From contig NZ_CP129884.1 of NCBI RefSeq assembly GCF_030490285.1, positions 4,030,001 through 4,094,000 on the forward strand: a stretch of DNA of 64,000 nt. The letters run 5' to 3'. Positions 1 through 10,041 of this stretch are shown here, in pieces (positions within the stretch are counted from its first letter, which is position 1; each line of letters starts with the position of its first letter). Source of the stretch: Methylomonas montana. GTDB taxonomy: Bacteria; Pseudomonadota; Gammaproteobacteria; Methylococcales; Methylomonadaceae. The notes under the pieces were generated by a model. The model worked only from the letters and a program-made list of their open reading frames with translations, had not been told where the DNA came from and did no database searches. A program made the translations under genes and the position numbers.

Positions 1-192
1 CGGATCGCCGAAAAGCTGGAACAAGGCCGGGTCAACCACGATTTCAACAAATTGATCCTGGTCGCGCCGCCGGCGTTTTTAGGCGCCTTGCGGCAAGCGC
101 TTAACACCCATTTGCAAGACCTGGTCAACGACTCTCTGGATAAAAACTTAGTGACCGAAGACGAGACCGTCATTCGCGAGCATATCTTATAA
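1..192 (+). CDS. Host-attachment-like protein, C-terminal part
   Basis: The reading frame is open at the left edge and stops with TAA at 190-192, giving the last 63 residues. The segment contains LILVAPPAFLGALRQAL followed by a charged tail (DKNLVTEDE...REHIL). This resembles the C-terminal end of the small family annotated as protein required for attachment to host cells. The biochemical role of that family is not settled. The N-terminus lies outside the window, so neither start nor length can be judged. It is followed by 221 bases without a gene before ubiD. Confidence 0.65.
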   Translation, partial: RIAEKLEQGRVNHDFNKLILVAPPAFLGALRQALNTHLQDLVNDSLDKNLVTEDETVIREHIL

Positions 193-413
193 ATTAGCCT
201 TTGCATTCGGCGTAATCGCGACGTCCTCCGCGCTTACGCCATCCCTGTCTTACGTTTGCACAACCATCCGGACCGACCCGGATCGAATCCAGACCTTCTC
301 CAGTCCGCTTCGATTTCTTGCTGGCGTTATCTCGGCGTATCATTGCCGGCAATTAATCGCATCCATCGAGCGGAAACACGCTCGACACCATCATTAATAA
401 CGACCACCAGCGT

Positions 414-1877
414 ATGAAATACAGAGACTTAAGAGATTTTATCGCCCAACTGGAAAAACAGGGCGAATTGAAGCGTATCAAACAGGAAGTCGATCCGGTA
501 CTGGAGATGACGGTGATCTGCGACCGGGTGCTGAAACAGGGTGGCCCTGCGCTATTGTTCGAGAACGTCAAAGGTTCCAATATTGCCGTACTGGCCAATC
601 TGTTCGGCACTCCGAAACGGGTGGCGATGGGCATGGGCGCCAAGGACGTTTCCGAATTACGCGGCATCGGCGAACTGCTGGCTTATTTAAAGGAACCCGA
701 GCCGCCGAAAGGCATGAAGGACGCGCTGGAAAAGCTGCCGGTGTTCAAACAGGTATTGAACATGGCGCCGAAACTGGTCAGCTCGCCGCCTTGCCAGGAA
801 GTGATTCGGATCGGCGACGAGATCGATCTGGCCGATTATCCGATTCAGACCTGCTGGCCGGAAGACGCCGCACCGCTGATCACCTGGCCGCTGGTAATTA
901 CCAAAGGACCGAATAAAGATCGGCAGAATCTGGGCATTTATCGCCAACAGGTGATAGGCAAAAACAAGGTGATCATGCGCTGGCTGGCGCATCGCGGCGG
1001 CGCGCTGGATTTCAAGGAATGGCAAGCAGCGCATCCCGGCAAGCCGTTTCCGGTCGCGGTGGCGCTAGGCGCCGACCCGGCCACGATACTGGCAGCCGTG
1101 ACGCCGGTGCCTGATTCCTTGTCCGAATATGCTTTCGCCGGCCTGCTGCGCGGCAGCAAGACCGAAGTCGCCAAATGCCTGAGCAACGATCTACAAGTGC
1201 CTGCCAGTGCCGAAATCGTGCTGGAAGGCTTTATTTATCCGGGCGAAACCGCGCCGGAAGGCCCCTACGGCGACCATACCGGTTATTACAACGAGGTCGA
1301 CGAGTTTCCGGTCTTCACTATCGAACGCATCACCCAACGCCAGGTGCCGATTTACCACAGCACTTACACCGGCCGGCCGCCCGATGAGCCTGCCATCCTC
1401 GGCGTGGCACTGAACGAGGTATTCGTGCCGATATTGCAAAAACAATTCCCGGAGATCGTCGATTTTTACTTGCCGCCGGAAGGCTGCTCGTACCGGATGG
1501 CGGTAATCAGCATGAAGAAACAGTACGCCGGCCACGCCAAGCGGGTGATGCTCGGCACCTGGTCGTATTTGCGGCAATTCATGTATACCAAATTCGTCAT
1601 CGTGGTCGACGACGACGTCGATGTACGCAACTGGCAGGACGTGATCTGGGCAATCACCACTCGCATGGACCCGGCCCGCGACTTGACGATATTGGAAAAT
1701 ACGCCCATCGATTATCTGGATTTTGCTTCGCCGGTCTCGGGTCTGGGTTCCAAGGTTGGCTTCGACGCCACCAACAAATGGCCGGGCGAAACCAACCGGG
1801 AATGGGGCCGCCCTATCGTGATGCGCGAGGACGTGGTCAAGAAAGTCGATGCTATGTGGGATTCGTTATTTAGTTGA
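414..1877 (+). CDS. ubiD: UbiD, 3-octaprenyl-4-hydroxybenzoate decarboxylase
   Basis: This 487-residue protein matches the length of the UbiD decarboxylases that remove the carboxylate from 3-polyprenyl-4-hydroxybenzoate in ubiquinone synthesis, using prenylated FMN made by UbiX. The N-terminus ([20 protein letters not shown]) is typical of the family. The conserved [11 protein letters not shown] stretch at residues 282-292 is the region known in UbiD enzymes to help bind cofactor and metal. The C-terminal part carries the conserved [18 protein letters not shown] segment. Start is ATG at 414; 38 bases separate the stop from the next gene. ubiX is not in the window. Confidence 0.95.
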   Translation: MKYRDLRDFIAQLEKQGELKRIKQEVDPVLEMTVICDRVLKQGGPALLFENVKGSNIAVLANLFGTPKRVAMGMGAKDVSELRGIGELLAYLKEPEPPKGMKDALEKLPVFKQVLNMAPKLVSSPPCQEVIRIGDEIDLADYPIQTCWPEDAAPLITWPLVITKGPNKDRQNLGIYRQQVIGKNKVIMRWLAHRGGALDFKEWQAAHPGKPFPVAVALGADPATILAAVTPVPDSLSEYAFAGLLRGSKTEVAKCLSNDLQVPASAEIVLEGFIYPGETAPEGPYGDHTGYYNEVDEFPVFTIERITQRQVPIYHSTYTGRPPDEPAILGVALNEVFVPILQKQFPEIVDFYLPPEGCSYRMAVISMKKQYAGHAKRVMLGTWSYLRQFMYTKFVIVVDDDVDVRNWQDVIWAITTRMDPARDLTILENTPIDYLDFASPVSGLGSKVGFDATNKWPGETNREWGRPIVMREDVVKKVDAMWDSLFS

Positions 1878-1915
1878 GGTAGACTTCGATTATTACCGAT
1901 TAAAACCCCAGCCTA

Positions 1916-3052
1916 ATGAAAATATTGGTCGCCGATGACGTACCGGAAAACAGAATCCTGCTCGACAAATTGTTGACCAGAATGCGGCACCAGGTCATTT
2001 TGGCCGAAAACGGCCAGCAGGCCGTCGAACTATTCGGTAGCACCGATCCGGACCTGATTCTGATGGACATCATGATGCCGGAAATGGACGGGCTGCAAGC
2101 CATCAAACAGATCCGGCTACTGGCGACCGAAAAATGGGTGCCGATTTTTGTGATCAGCGCGCTCGCCGAAGTGCAGGACGTGGTCGATGGCCTGCAAGCC
2201 GGCGCCGACGACTATTTGCCCAAGCCCTTCAATCAAGCGATTCTCAACGCCAAACTCAGTTCAGTACAGCGCTCCCTGGACATGCAACGGTGCATTATTG
2301 CCGATAGCCAGCAGCTGCAAATCTATCGCGACCAAAACGAAACCGAACAGCTGTTTTTGCAAAGCATTTTCGAACGCCTGATCAAGCAAAACGATGTGAA
2401 AGACGAGCATCTGCAATTCTGGTTACAGCCGGCGCAACGCTTTAGCGGCGACCTGATTTGTGCCCAGCGCATCAACAGCCGGCAAATTTATTTCATGCTG
2501 GCCGATGCCACCGGCCACGGCTTGGCAGCCGCGATCCCGACCGTCATCGTCAACCAGGCGTTTCAAGCCATGACCCAAAAAGGCTTGAGCATCCCGCTGA
2601 TCGTGCGCGAAATCAACCGACTGCTGTTCAATCAAATGCCGCCGGACCGGTTTGTGGCACTAGTGCTAGGGATGATAGACAGCGCCAGAAAATCCATCGA
2701 ATTATGGAACGGCGGCCTGCCAGAGGTTTTAGCGTTGAACGGCGACGGCGAGCCGCTCCACGCCTTTCACTCTTCCCACACTTTCGCCGGCGTTCTCGAC
2801 GACACCACATTCGACGACCGCTGCGAAACCTGGCATTGGCAACACGAATGCGAGATTTTCATGTATTCCGACGGCCTGCCGGACGCCCAAAACCCGGATC
2901 ACGAGTTGTTTGGTCAAGACAATTTACTGCGTACGCTTGCCCAAGCCAAGCCCGGCCATCGCGTCGCCGCGATACAGCAAGCCTTGCGAGCGCATATGGC
3001 CGATCGCGATGCGCAAGACGATATTTCCTGCATGGCGATCCTCTGCCCTTAA
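1916..3052 (+). CDS. Response regulator with PP2C-type (SpoIIE/RsbU) phosphatase output
   Basis: This 378-residue protein has an N-terminal receiver domain (about 1-120) with the acidic pocket DD near residue 8, the phospho-acceptor D51 in MDIMMPEMDG and a KPF lysine motif near 105. After a linker (120-165) comes a SpoIIE-like serine phosphatase domain with the metal-binding ADATGHGLAAA motif and a late DDIS motif. Family members usually dephosphorylate anti-anti-sigma proteins. No STAS or anti-sigma gene is visible here, so the substrate is unknown. The next gene, a histidine kinase, starts at the base after this stop, which suggests translational coupling and a kinase-regulator pair. Confidence 0.85.
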   Translation: MKILVADDVPENRILLDKLLTRMRHQVILAENGQQAVELFGSTDPDLILMDIMMPEMDGLQAIKQIRLLATEKWVPIFVISALAEVQDVVDGLQAGADDYLPKPFNQAILNAKLSSVQRSLDMQRCIIADSQQLQIYRDQNETEQLFLQSIFERLIKQNDVKDEHLQFWLQPAQRFSGDLICAQRINSRQIYFMLADATGHGLAAAIPTVIVNQAFQAMTQKGLSIPLIVREINRLLFNQMPPDRFVALVLGMIDSARKSIELWNGGLPEVLALNGDGEPLHAFHSSHTFAGVLDDTTFDDRCETWHWQHECEIFMYSDGLPDAQNPDHELFGQDNLLRTLAQAKPGHRVAAIQQALRAHMADRDAQDDISCMAILCP

Positions 3053-5311
3053 GTGCCGTATCGCCAATCATTCAAATCGATGCGCAAATCACCCGCTCTT
3101 ACCACCGTCAATCCCAGCCATGAACTACTAAGGATCTATTTGACCTGCCTGTTACTGATCGGCACTTTGATGGTTGCTTATCAACTATTCTTTAGCCGCA
3201 GCTTGCAAAGCGCTACCGGCGAAACACAAATCATCAATACTGCCGAAAGGCAACGCATGCTCAGCGAGCGGATCGGCAAGAATTTGGTGCTGTTATTGCA
3301 CGCCGACGCAACGCCAACCAGGCAAACGCTAAGCCAAGGCATACGGCAAGACCTGGAAGCTCTGATTCGCCAACATGCCACGCAAACTAGCAGACCGATA
3401 CCCGCCGATCTGCTCGACCGGCAGCAAGTCCTGCTGGATCACATGAAAATCGAGACTGATGAAAGCCTAAGCGCCAACATCGAATTCGACCATTTCCAAC
3501 AGTCCGTCAACCGCTATCTGGCCGCCGCCGAACAATTTGCCAGCCTCAACGATCAACTGGTCGCCGCATTCGAACAAGCGCTGGCGCAAACCCATCACAA
3601 GCAACAGCTTTATGCCTGGGTCACACTGGGCATCGCTGCCTTGCTGCTGTTTACCCAACTGATTTTCATTTTTTACCGCTCGATCAAAGTCATCAGCAAG
3701 CAGTTCGATGAAATTCTATCTATCAACCGTCAACACGCGGATTTGATAGCTACCTTGGAGCAACGCAATGCCGAGTTGAATCAGCTGAACAAGATCGCTC
3801 AAGGCGATCGGGTCGAAATTGCCAGGCAAGCCTCGGAGCTGCTGGATCAGAAATTGTTAGTCGACGCCATTCTCGACAGCAACCGCACCGGCATCGTTAG
3901 CATCAGCCCGCAAGGCATCGTTCACCTATTTAATCGCGAAGCCGAACATATATTCGGTTATCAGTACTCGGAAATACGCGGCCACAATGTCAACATGCTG
4001 ATGCCGTCGCCCGACAGGGAACATCACGACGACTATCTGCAAAAGTACTTAACGACCGGCGTCCACAAAATTATCGGTATCGGCCGGGAAGTCACCGGCC
4101 AAAGAAAAGACGGCAGCTTGTTTCCACTCTATCTGACCGTGCGCGAGATCAAGTCGCAAAATCATCACGAATTCGTGGCTTTTATCGAGAATTTAGCCGA
4201 CATTCGCCAGGTTGAACAAAAACTGCTGCAAAGCGAACGCCTGTATCGTGCCATCGTCGATCAATCCAATCCGATCTGCCGCTACACCCCCAACTTCAAT
4301 CTGAGCTTCGTCAATAGCGCCTATTGCGAGCTATTCCAGCTGACCGCGGAGGAATTGCTGGGCCAATCGGTACTAGATACCTTGCCGGATTCCGAACGCG
4401 ACAGCTTCAGAGCATGCCACGACTGTTTGACCGCAAACGAGAATATCGGCGAATACGAACATCCGCTGCCTGCCAATAACGTCACCGAATGGTTGCAATG
4501 GCAGATCCGGCCGATTTTCGACAACGACGGCCTTTTAATCGAATATCAAGGTATTTGCGTCGTCACGACCGCTCGCAAGCAGGCAGAACTGGAATTACTG
4601 CAAGCCAAACAAACGGCCGAACAGGCCAACAAGGCGAAATCGCAATTTCTGTCCAATATGAGCCACGAGCTACGTACACCGCTGAATGCGATTATCGGTT
4701 TTTCCCAATTATTGGAAACCGACATCGATCAACCGCTGCCTGCCGACCAGCTCGATTCGGTACAGCAAATCGGCCGGGCCGGCAATCACCTGCTGAACCT
4801 GATCAACGATATTCTCGATCTATCCAAAATCGAGGCCGGCCATTTACATCTAACGATTAAACCTGTCGCAATCGCCGACGTGGTCGCCGAAGTGCTGCCG
4901 ATGTTTATCGGTCAATCCAACAAATATCAGGTAGGGTTGCATAATACGATCACCGACAAGCAATTGCTGATCAGCGCCGACTATCTGCGCCTCAAGCAAA
5001 TCATCGTCAATCTGCTATCCAATGCCATCAAATACAACCGTCCCACCGGTCGGGTCGATATTAGCGCCGAAATCAAGCCCTACTGCATCCGTATCAATAT
5101 TAGCGATACCGGACTTGGCATTGCCGCCAACAAAATTTCGGAACTATTCCAGCCGTTTTCCAGGCTCGGTGCGGAACGAGGTGCTATCGAAGGCACCGGT
5201 ATTGGCTTGAGTATCACAAAAAAGCTGGTTGATCGCATGCATGGCAAAATTGGCGTTCACTCGACTCACGGGCAAGGCTCGTGTTTCTGGCTGGAGTTTC
5301 CCAAAGCCTAG
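3053..5311 (+). CDS. Membrane sensor histidine kinase with PilJ-type N-terminal domain and two PAS domains
   Basis: The 752-residue protein has one transmembrane segment near residue 30 and a periplasmic region with AERQRMLSERIGKN, the signature of the type IV pili methyl-accepting (PilJ N-terminal) sensor. A second membrane segment lies near 190-210, followed by a coiled coil, two PAS domains (about 270-400 and 400-510), a HisKA domain with the phospho-accepting His538 in SHELRTPLNAIIGF, and a HATPase domain ([16 protein letters not shown]). No receiver domain is attached. The GTG start directly abuts the preceding stop; ATG at 3080 is an alternative. It probably phosphorylates the flanking receiver proteins, an inference from adjacency. 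Confidence 0.88.
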   Translation: MPYRQSFKSMRKSPALTTVNPSHELLRIYLTCLLLIGTLMVAYQLFFSRSLQSATGETQIINTAERQRMLSERIGKNLVLLLHADATPTRQTLSQGIRQDLEALIRQHATQTSRPIPADLLDRQQVLLDHMKIETDESLSANIEFDHFQQSVNRYLAAAEQFASLNDQLVAAFEQALAQTHHKQQLYAWVTLGIAALLLFTQLIFIFYRSIKVISKQFDEILSINRQHADLIATLEQRNAELNQLNKIAQGDRVEIARQASELLDQKLLVDAILDSNRTGIVSISPQGIVHLFNREAEHIFGYQYSEIRGHNVNMLMPSPDREHHDDYLQKYLTTGVHKIIGIGREVTGQRKDGSLFPLYLTVREIKSQNHHEFVAFIENLADIRQVEQKLLQSERLYRAIVDQSNPICRYTPNFNLSFVNSAYCELFQLTAEELLGQSVLDTLPDSERDSFRACHDCLTANENIGEYEHPLPANNVTEWLQWQIRPIFDNDGLLIEYQGICVVTTARKQAELELLQAKQTAEQANKAKSQFLSNMSHELRTPLNAIIGFSQLLETDIDQPLPADQLDSVQQIGRAGNHLLNLINDILDLSKIEAGHLHLTIKPVAIADVVAEVLPMFIGQSNKYQVGLHNTITDKQLLISADYLRLKQIIVNLLSNAIKYNRPTGRVDISAEIKPYCIRINISDTGLGIAANKISELFQPFSRLGAERGAIEGTGIGLSITKKLVDRMHGKIGVHSTHGQGSCFWLEFPKA

Positions 5312-5614
5312 CCGCTAGACCGACTTGAAACTCGCCCACCCAATTAAGCATAAGGTGTAGCCTATCACACATAGTTTTTACAGCTAATTGACCAAACTGC
5401 GGAATATTCAGCTATTTTTAGCTTAGACAATGCCGGACAACACCTGATGTACGTTCGGATCATTGATATAACAGAACTGCTTTGCCAGTTTCTGCCCGAT
5501 ATGAGACACGGGTAGGCGCGCTATGAATGTTTAGCGACTTATTATGCCAATCTGCCGGCCTATTAAGCGTTGGCCTAATGTCTCTGACCGCCTCCGATTT
5601 ATTGAAGAAATAAC
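5312..5614. other. Intergenic stretch between histidine kinase and HD-GYP gene
   Basis: These 303 bases hold no supportable reading frame. The sequence is more AT-rich than the genes around it and may contain the promoter of the HD-GYP gene. I could not identify a convincing promoter or hairpin. Confidence 0.4.
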
Positions 5615-6691
5615 GTGGACCTACAACACAATATCCTGCAAGCAAACATTCTGATCGTCGATGACGAACCTGCCAATGTCAAATTGTTGGAAAAAATTCT
5701 ACAACACCATGGCTACCAGAACATCCAATCCACTTGCGACTCACGCGAAGTCGAGACCTTATGCAATATCACCCGCTTCGATGCGGTTTTGCTCGACATT
5801 CGCATGCCCTACCTCAGTGGCTTCGATATCATGGCCCAACTGAAGCAACGTTTTATCGACGATTACCTGCCGGTGCTGGTCCTAAGCGCGCAACCCGACA
5901 TGGAAACCCGTTTGAAAGCCCTGAATCTCGGCGCCAAGGACTTTCTGACCAAACCCTTTGACCAACTCGAAGCCACCACCCGTATCCATAATTTGTTGGA
6001 AGTGCGGCTGATGCATAACCGGATCCGCGACCAGAACCGTATCCTGGAAGAACAAGTCAAAACCCGCACCGCCGAACTCTATCAAACCCGTCAGGAAGTG
6101 ATCCGCAGATTGGGCCTGGCGGCGGAATACCGAGACAACGAAACCGGCAATCACATCATCCGGATGAGCAAATATGCGCAACTGTTGGCGCTAGCTTACG
6201 GCTTATCGGAACAGGACGCGGAGATCATCCTTAACGCCGCGCCCATGCACGACATCGGCAAAATCGGCATTCCGGACCGCATCCTGTTGAAACCCGGCAA
6301 GCTCGACGCGGAAGAATGGAAAATCATGCAAACCCATGTCGAAATGGGCGCCAATATCCTGTCGGGTTCGCCGACAGAGTTGATGGATACCGCAAGAATG
6401 ATTGCGCTGCATCATCATGAAAAATGGGACGGCAGCGGTTACCCAACCGGCTTACAAGGCGAAGAAATCTCGATTGCCGGCAGAATCTGTGCATTGGCGG
6501 ACGTATTCGACGCATTAACGTCGCAACGCCCTTATAAACAGGCCTGGTCGATTGAAAAAACGCTGGATTTAATCGATAGCGAAACCGGCAAGCATTTCGA
6601 TCCGCGCTTGACACAGCTGATTAAAAAAAATCTGCCGGAAATTCTGATGATAAAAGCGGAATATGCGGATATTTTTAATACTTGGGAATAA
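5615..6691 (+). CDS. Response regulator with HD-GYP (cyclic di-GMP phosphodiesterase) domain
   Basis: The 358-residue protein has a receiver domain (about 10-130) with D61 in LLDIRMPYLSG as the likely phospho-acceptor, a short coiled coil (140-165), and an HD-GYP domain. The metal-binding HD pair is H212-D213 in HDIGKIGIPDRILLKPGKL, and the diagnostic HHHEKWDGSGYP follows near residue 270. HD-GYP enzymes hydrolyse cyclic di-GMP, and all expected motifs are present, so activity is likely. Start is GTG at 5615. It lies 303 bases after the kinase, so it may have its own promoter but probably belongs to the same signalling group. Confidence 0.9.
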   Translation: MDLQHNILQANILIVDDEPANVKLLEKILQHHGYQNIQSTCDSREVETLCNITRFDAVLLDIRMPYLSGFDIMAQLKQRFIDDYLPVLVLSAQPDMETRLKALNLGAKDFLTKPFDQLEATTRIHNLLEVRLMHNRIRDQNRILEEQVKTRTAELYQTRQEVIRRLGLAAEYRDNETGNHIIRMSKYAQLLALAYGLSEQDAEIILNAAPMHDIGKIGIPDRILLKPGKLDAEEWKIMQTHVEMGANILSGSPTELMDTARMIALHHHEKWDGSGYPTGLQGEEISIAGRICALADVFDALTSQRPYKQAWSIEKTLDLIDSETGKHFDPRLTQLIKKNLPEILMIKAEYADIFNTWE

Positions 6692-6857
6692 ATAAAATCG
6701 GCTGCATGCAGGCAGATTCCGCAGACTCCCGATTTCGTGCAACCCGATTACCAAACCTCTTAGCCTTCATTCGCGAACACCTGGTGTGTAACCATGATTC
6801 CGGGCCGATCTGCTTGCTTTGAGCATTGAGTAACCACCGTTTCCGGATCGGCAAGAC

Positions 6858-8090
6858 TTAAGCGGAAATCGACTCGATGTTATCGGTGACTTCGCTGGAC
6901 GCCAGCATCAAACCGCGCTTGAAGCTGTCGCAGGCTTGATCTTTATCGCCTCTGGCGAACTGCACCTCGCCCAATAGCTGATAAGCGGCGACCGATGCTT
7001 CGATATGCAGGCTTTTCAATAAATACTGCTCGGCTTTTTCCATCTGCGCGGATTTCAGCGCCAACCTGCCCAAGACTCTCAACAACACGGCATTGCCGGG
7101 ATACACAGCCAGCCATTGCTCGACCGATTGCAATTGTTTGGCCGAGTCTTCGGTTTCGATATTGGACAGCAACACCAGCGACGTATCGTCCCAATGCCTG
7201 CCCAATTGCTTGAGGATGGCCGACTCTACTTCGCTCCCCGCACCGACCGCGATCATCGCCGCAAAATAGATATTGGCAATACCCGGCATGATTTTGATGT
7301 GCTCCGGAATGCCTTCCCAGCACGCTCGAATGGCCTGTTCGTCGTTCTGCTCGACGGATTGTTTTAGCAATCGGCTGAACGTCTCGGTTTCCAGCAGTTT
7401 CACTTCGGCTTCCATCAACACTTTGTGCTGTTGCAGCGAAGGCAACAGCTTGCTCAAGCCTTCCCAATCGCCCATATGCTGGTACGCCTGATGCATCATT
7501 TTCAACACCCTGGCGTGTCCTGGGTTGATCGAGTGCAACTTGCCCAAGGTTTCCAAGGCTTGTTCGAATTGCTGTTCCGACAAATGCAATTCGGCCTGAG
7601 TCAGACCGACCGTGATATTGGTATCGGAGGATTGCTCGACCGCCTTTTGCAGATATTCGTCGCGCTTGTCCAGCGCTCCGCGCGATTGGGCGGCCCGCGC
7701 CGCAGTCAAATAATGCAATAGCGGCGCGCCGCTATTGGCGGCGTGCTTAACCAGTATTTTCTCCGCGCGCTCCCAATTGCCGTCGGCTGCATCGAACAGG
7801 CCGGCGATCAGGGCTTCCTGGGAACGGTTGAATTTGATGCTGCGCCGCCGCTTGGAGAACTGTGCGGGCATGCGGATCAATACTCCCAGCAAACGAAAGA
7901 AACTGTATAAAGCGAAGAAGCCGATCACCAGCGCCACGGCAAACACCGTCAACGAGGTTTCCAAGGACCAGTGACCGAAACCGATCAACACATATCCGGG
8001 ATCGTTATGTTCTGCCAACCAGCTATGCAGTAAAAACGCCACCGCAACGGCACTGAGCAGCGAGACCAGAAAATAAATAAAATTTTTCAT
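6858..8090 (-). CDS. hemY: HemY, heme biosynthesis-associated TPR membrane protein
   Basis: This 410-residue protein has two N-terminal membrane segments (about 5-22 and 42-65) followed by a large TPR-rich domain, the layout of proteobacterial HemY. Its exact role is unclear, but the gene nearly always ends the hemCDXY operon, as here. The conserved start of the soluble part (RSIKFNRSQEALIAGLFDAADGNWERAE) fits the family. It is separated from hemX by 12 bases and is the last gene of the operon. Confidence 0.88.
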   Translation of the reverse strand: MKNFIYFLVSLLSAVAVAFLLHSWLAEHNDPGYVLIGFGHWSLETSLTVFAVALVIGFFALYSFFRLLGVLIRMPAQFSKRRRSIKFNRSQEALIAGLFDAADGNWERAEKILVKHAANSGAPLLHYLTAARAAQSRGALDKRDEYLQKAVEQSSDTNITVGLTQAELHLSEQQFEQALETLGKLHSINPGHARVLKMMHQAYQHMGDWEGLSKLLPSLQQHKVLMEAEVKLLETETFSRLLKQSVEQNDEQAIRACWEGIPEHIKIMPGIANIYFAAMIAVGAGSEVESAILKQLGRHWDDTSLVLLSNIETEDSAKQLQSVEQWLAVYPGNAVLLRVLGRLALKSAQMEKAEQYLLKSLHIEASVAAYQLLGEVQFARGDKDQACDSFKRGLMLASSEVTDNIESISA

Positions 8091-8102
8091 GACGCCACTC
8101 GC

Positions 8103-9275
8103 TTATTGCTGGCCGGTCGTTGCTGGCGATGCCGTCTGGGCTTCGGCTGGCGCGGGCGAATTGTTAAGAACCGCTTTATCGGTTTCGATACGCAGTTTGC
8201 TGATGTCTTTCAACAATTTCAGCGAGCCGCTGACATCCGGATACTGGCTACGAATTTTCACGCCGCTCAGTTTGTCGAGTTCGGCAATGAATTGATCGGT
8301 TTGTTGATTTTCGGCAAAGTTCTTTCTCAACCATTGTTTCGCGTCGGCAATACTGCTGGTAAACAAGGTATCGTTCTGTTGTACCAAGGCAATTTCGATC
8401 ATTTCCAACCGGACTTTCAGCTGTTGCTTGATAAAGTGTGCTTCCTCGGGCGTGATAATGGCATTAACCGGCTGCTCGGTGTGCCGCAACACCACATAAC
8501 CTTCCAACTGTTTGGCCACTGTTTCCAAAATTTCATGACCGTGTTCGGAGAGATCGCTACTGGGTTCGGCCTTTTCCGGCTGTTTACCGGCATGCGGCAA
8601 AAACACCGACAGGCCCTCCACCGCGTCCTGCAAATGCTGGATACCGGCATAGATGCCGACAATGTCCGGCACCGTCGCGCTATTCAATAAGGCGATTTCC
8701 TTGGCGATTTGTTCGCGGACTTTAAACACAGCGGCGTCGCCACTCTCTCTCAAGCGTTGGTCGGCGGCTTCCAAGGCTTCGCGGGTGGTATTGACGTCGC
8801 CGACCAAATGCAAGCGCTGGTTCGCGACCGTCAGCAGATACTCGGCATCCGCCAGCAACCAATCGCCGCGGGTTTTACCCAATTGCCGCTGCAACATCAG
8901 GATGGAGGTATCCAATTCCTTGCGGGTCGAAGCCAGACGCTCCTCATGCAATTTGGAAAAATCGGCCAGCGTCTGGTTGAAGTGATTGTCCTTGCCGGTC
9001 ATTTCGGCGTTGACGTTAGCGATTTGCGATTGCACGCCGGCAAGCTGATCGCGCAAACCGTTCAGCTCCTTATCGAGTTCGATCAGTTTTAGATTGTCCT
9101 GATTGTTTTCGGTGTCCTGACTGGTGCGCAATTGCTGGAAAAAATAAAAACCGGCGCCAGCCAAGGCTATCACCAACGCGATAGAGAGAATGCCGATCCA
9201 CAAGCCGGCGTGAGACTTTTTAACCACCACTACCGGAGCTGGATTTTCTTGTTGTTCTTCAATTACTTCGGCCAC
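8103..9275 (-). CDS. hemX: HemX family protein
   Basis: The 390-residue protein has a short cytoplasmic N-terminus, one membrane segment (about 25-48, GLWIGILSIALVIALAGAGF) and a long periplasmic or coiled-coil region. It matches HemX, long annotated as uroporphyrinogen-III C-methyltransferase, although no methyltransferase motif is visible and that activity is doubtful for this branch. The segment GDWLLADAEYLLTVANQRL is typical of the family. Its start overlaps the end of hemD by 17 bases and it precedes hemY by 12, supporting cotranscription. Confidence 0.88.
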   Translation of the reverse strand: MAEVIEEQQENPAPVVVVKKSHAGLWIGILSIALVIALAGAGFYFFQQLRTSQDTENNQDNLKLIELDKELNGLRDQLAGVQSQIANVNAEMTGKDNHFNQTLADFSKLHEERLASTRKELDTSILMLQRQLGKTRGDWLLADAEYLLTVANQRLHLVGDVNTTREALEAADQRLRESGDAAVFKVREQIAKEIALLNSATVPDIVGIYAGIQHLQDAVEGLSVFLPHAGKQPEKAEPSSDLSEHGHEILETVAKQLEGYVVLRHTEQPVNAIITPEEAHFIKQQLKVRLEMIEIALVQQNDTLFTSSIADAKQWLRKNFAENQQTDQFIAELDKLSGVKIRSQYPDVSGSLKLLKDISKLRIETDKAVLNNSPAPAEAQTASPATTGQQ

Positions 9276-10041
9276 TGTTTTCCCCGTTCAATAACGTCGT
9301 CAAGGTCTCTAAAATCGCTGCATCCGTGGGCTGTCGGCTCACTGCAATCTGTTTAAATCCGAAATCTTCTGCCGCTTGGCCAATCCGTTCGCTCATTGCC
9401 ACCAAAAGGATGGATCGCAACAAGACTACCGAATCGCCATCCAGCATCGCCAATAAATTCTGCAAAGCTTCGATACTGGTAATCGTCACCGCATCGAGCT
9501 GCCGCCGCGCCAAATATCCAAGTAACTCGCCGTTGTTCACTACCGGCTGGAGGCGGCGATACACTTCCCAATAACGCACTTCGGCGCCTCGGCTACGCAG
9601 ACTTTCCGCCAGTTTTTCGCGGCCGCCAACGCCACGCACGATCGTACAGGTTTGACCGGCGACATCCTGTAATAGCGGTTCCGCCAGTAAACCTTCGCTG
9701 TTAAACTCGGTCGCCGGCACGCAATCGACCGACCATCCGCTCTGTTGCAATGCCTTGGCAGTTGCTTGCCCGACAGCCGCGATTTTGAATTTACGCAAGG
9801 CCGGCATTTTGCCACCGAACGCCTTGATAGCAAAATCCACAGCGTTGGTACTGGTAAAAATCAGCCAATCGCCGGCAGCGGCCTGAGCCAATAACGCCGG
9901 ATCGGGACCGGCGGCGACGATTTCCAAAGTGGGAAATCGTATCGCCGCGCCGCCTTGCCCTTCGATCAAGCGGCACAGATTCTCGGCCTGCGCGGCGGGG
10001 CGCGTGACCAGGATATGTGCGCCCTTTAGACTTAATGTCAC
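9259..10041 (-). CDS. hemD: HemD, uroporphyrinogen-III synthase
   Basis: The 260-residue protein fits uroporphyrinogen-III synthase, which closes and inverts ring D of hydroxymethylbilane in tetrapyrrole synthesis. Sequence conservation in HemD is low. The supporting features are the N-terminal [22 protein letters not shown], the central [13 protein letters not shown], and [20 protein letters not shown] before EVYRR. Its ATG overlaps the hemC stop by four bases, which suggests translational coupling with the enzyme that makes its substrate. Confidence 0.93.
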   Translation of the reverse strand: MTLSLKGAHILVTRPAAQAENLCRLIEGQGGAAIRFPTLEIVAAGPDPALLAQAAAGDWLIFTSTNAVDFAIKAFGGKMPALRKFKIAAVGQATAKALQQSGWSVDCVPATEFNSEGLLAEPLLQDVAGQTCTIVRGVGGREKLAESLRSRGAEVRYWEVYRRLQPVVNNGELLGYLARRQLDAVTITSIEALQNLLAMLDGDSVVLLRSILLVAMSERIGQAAEDFGFKQIAVSRQPTDAAILETLTTLLNGENSGRSN

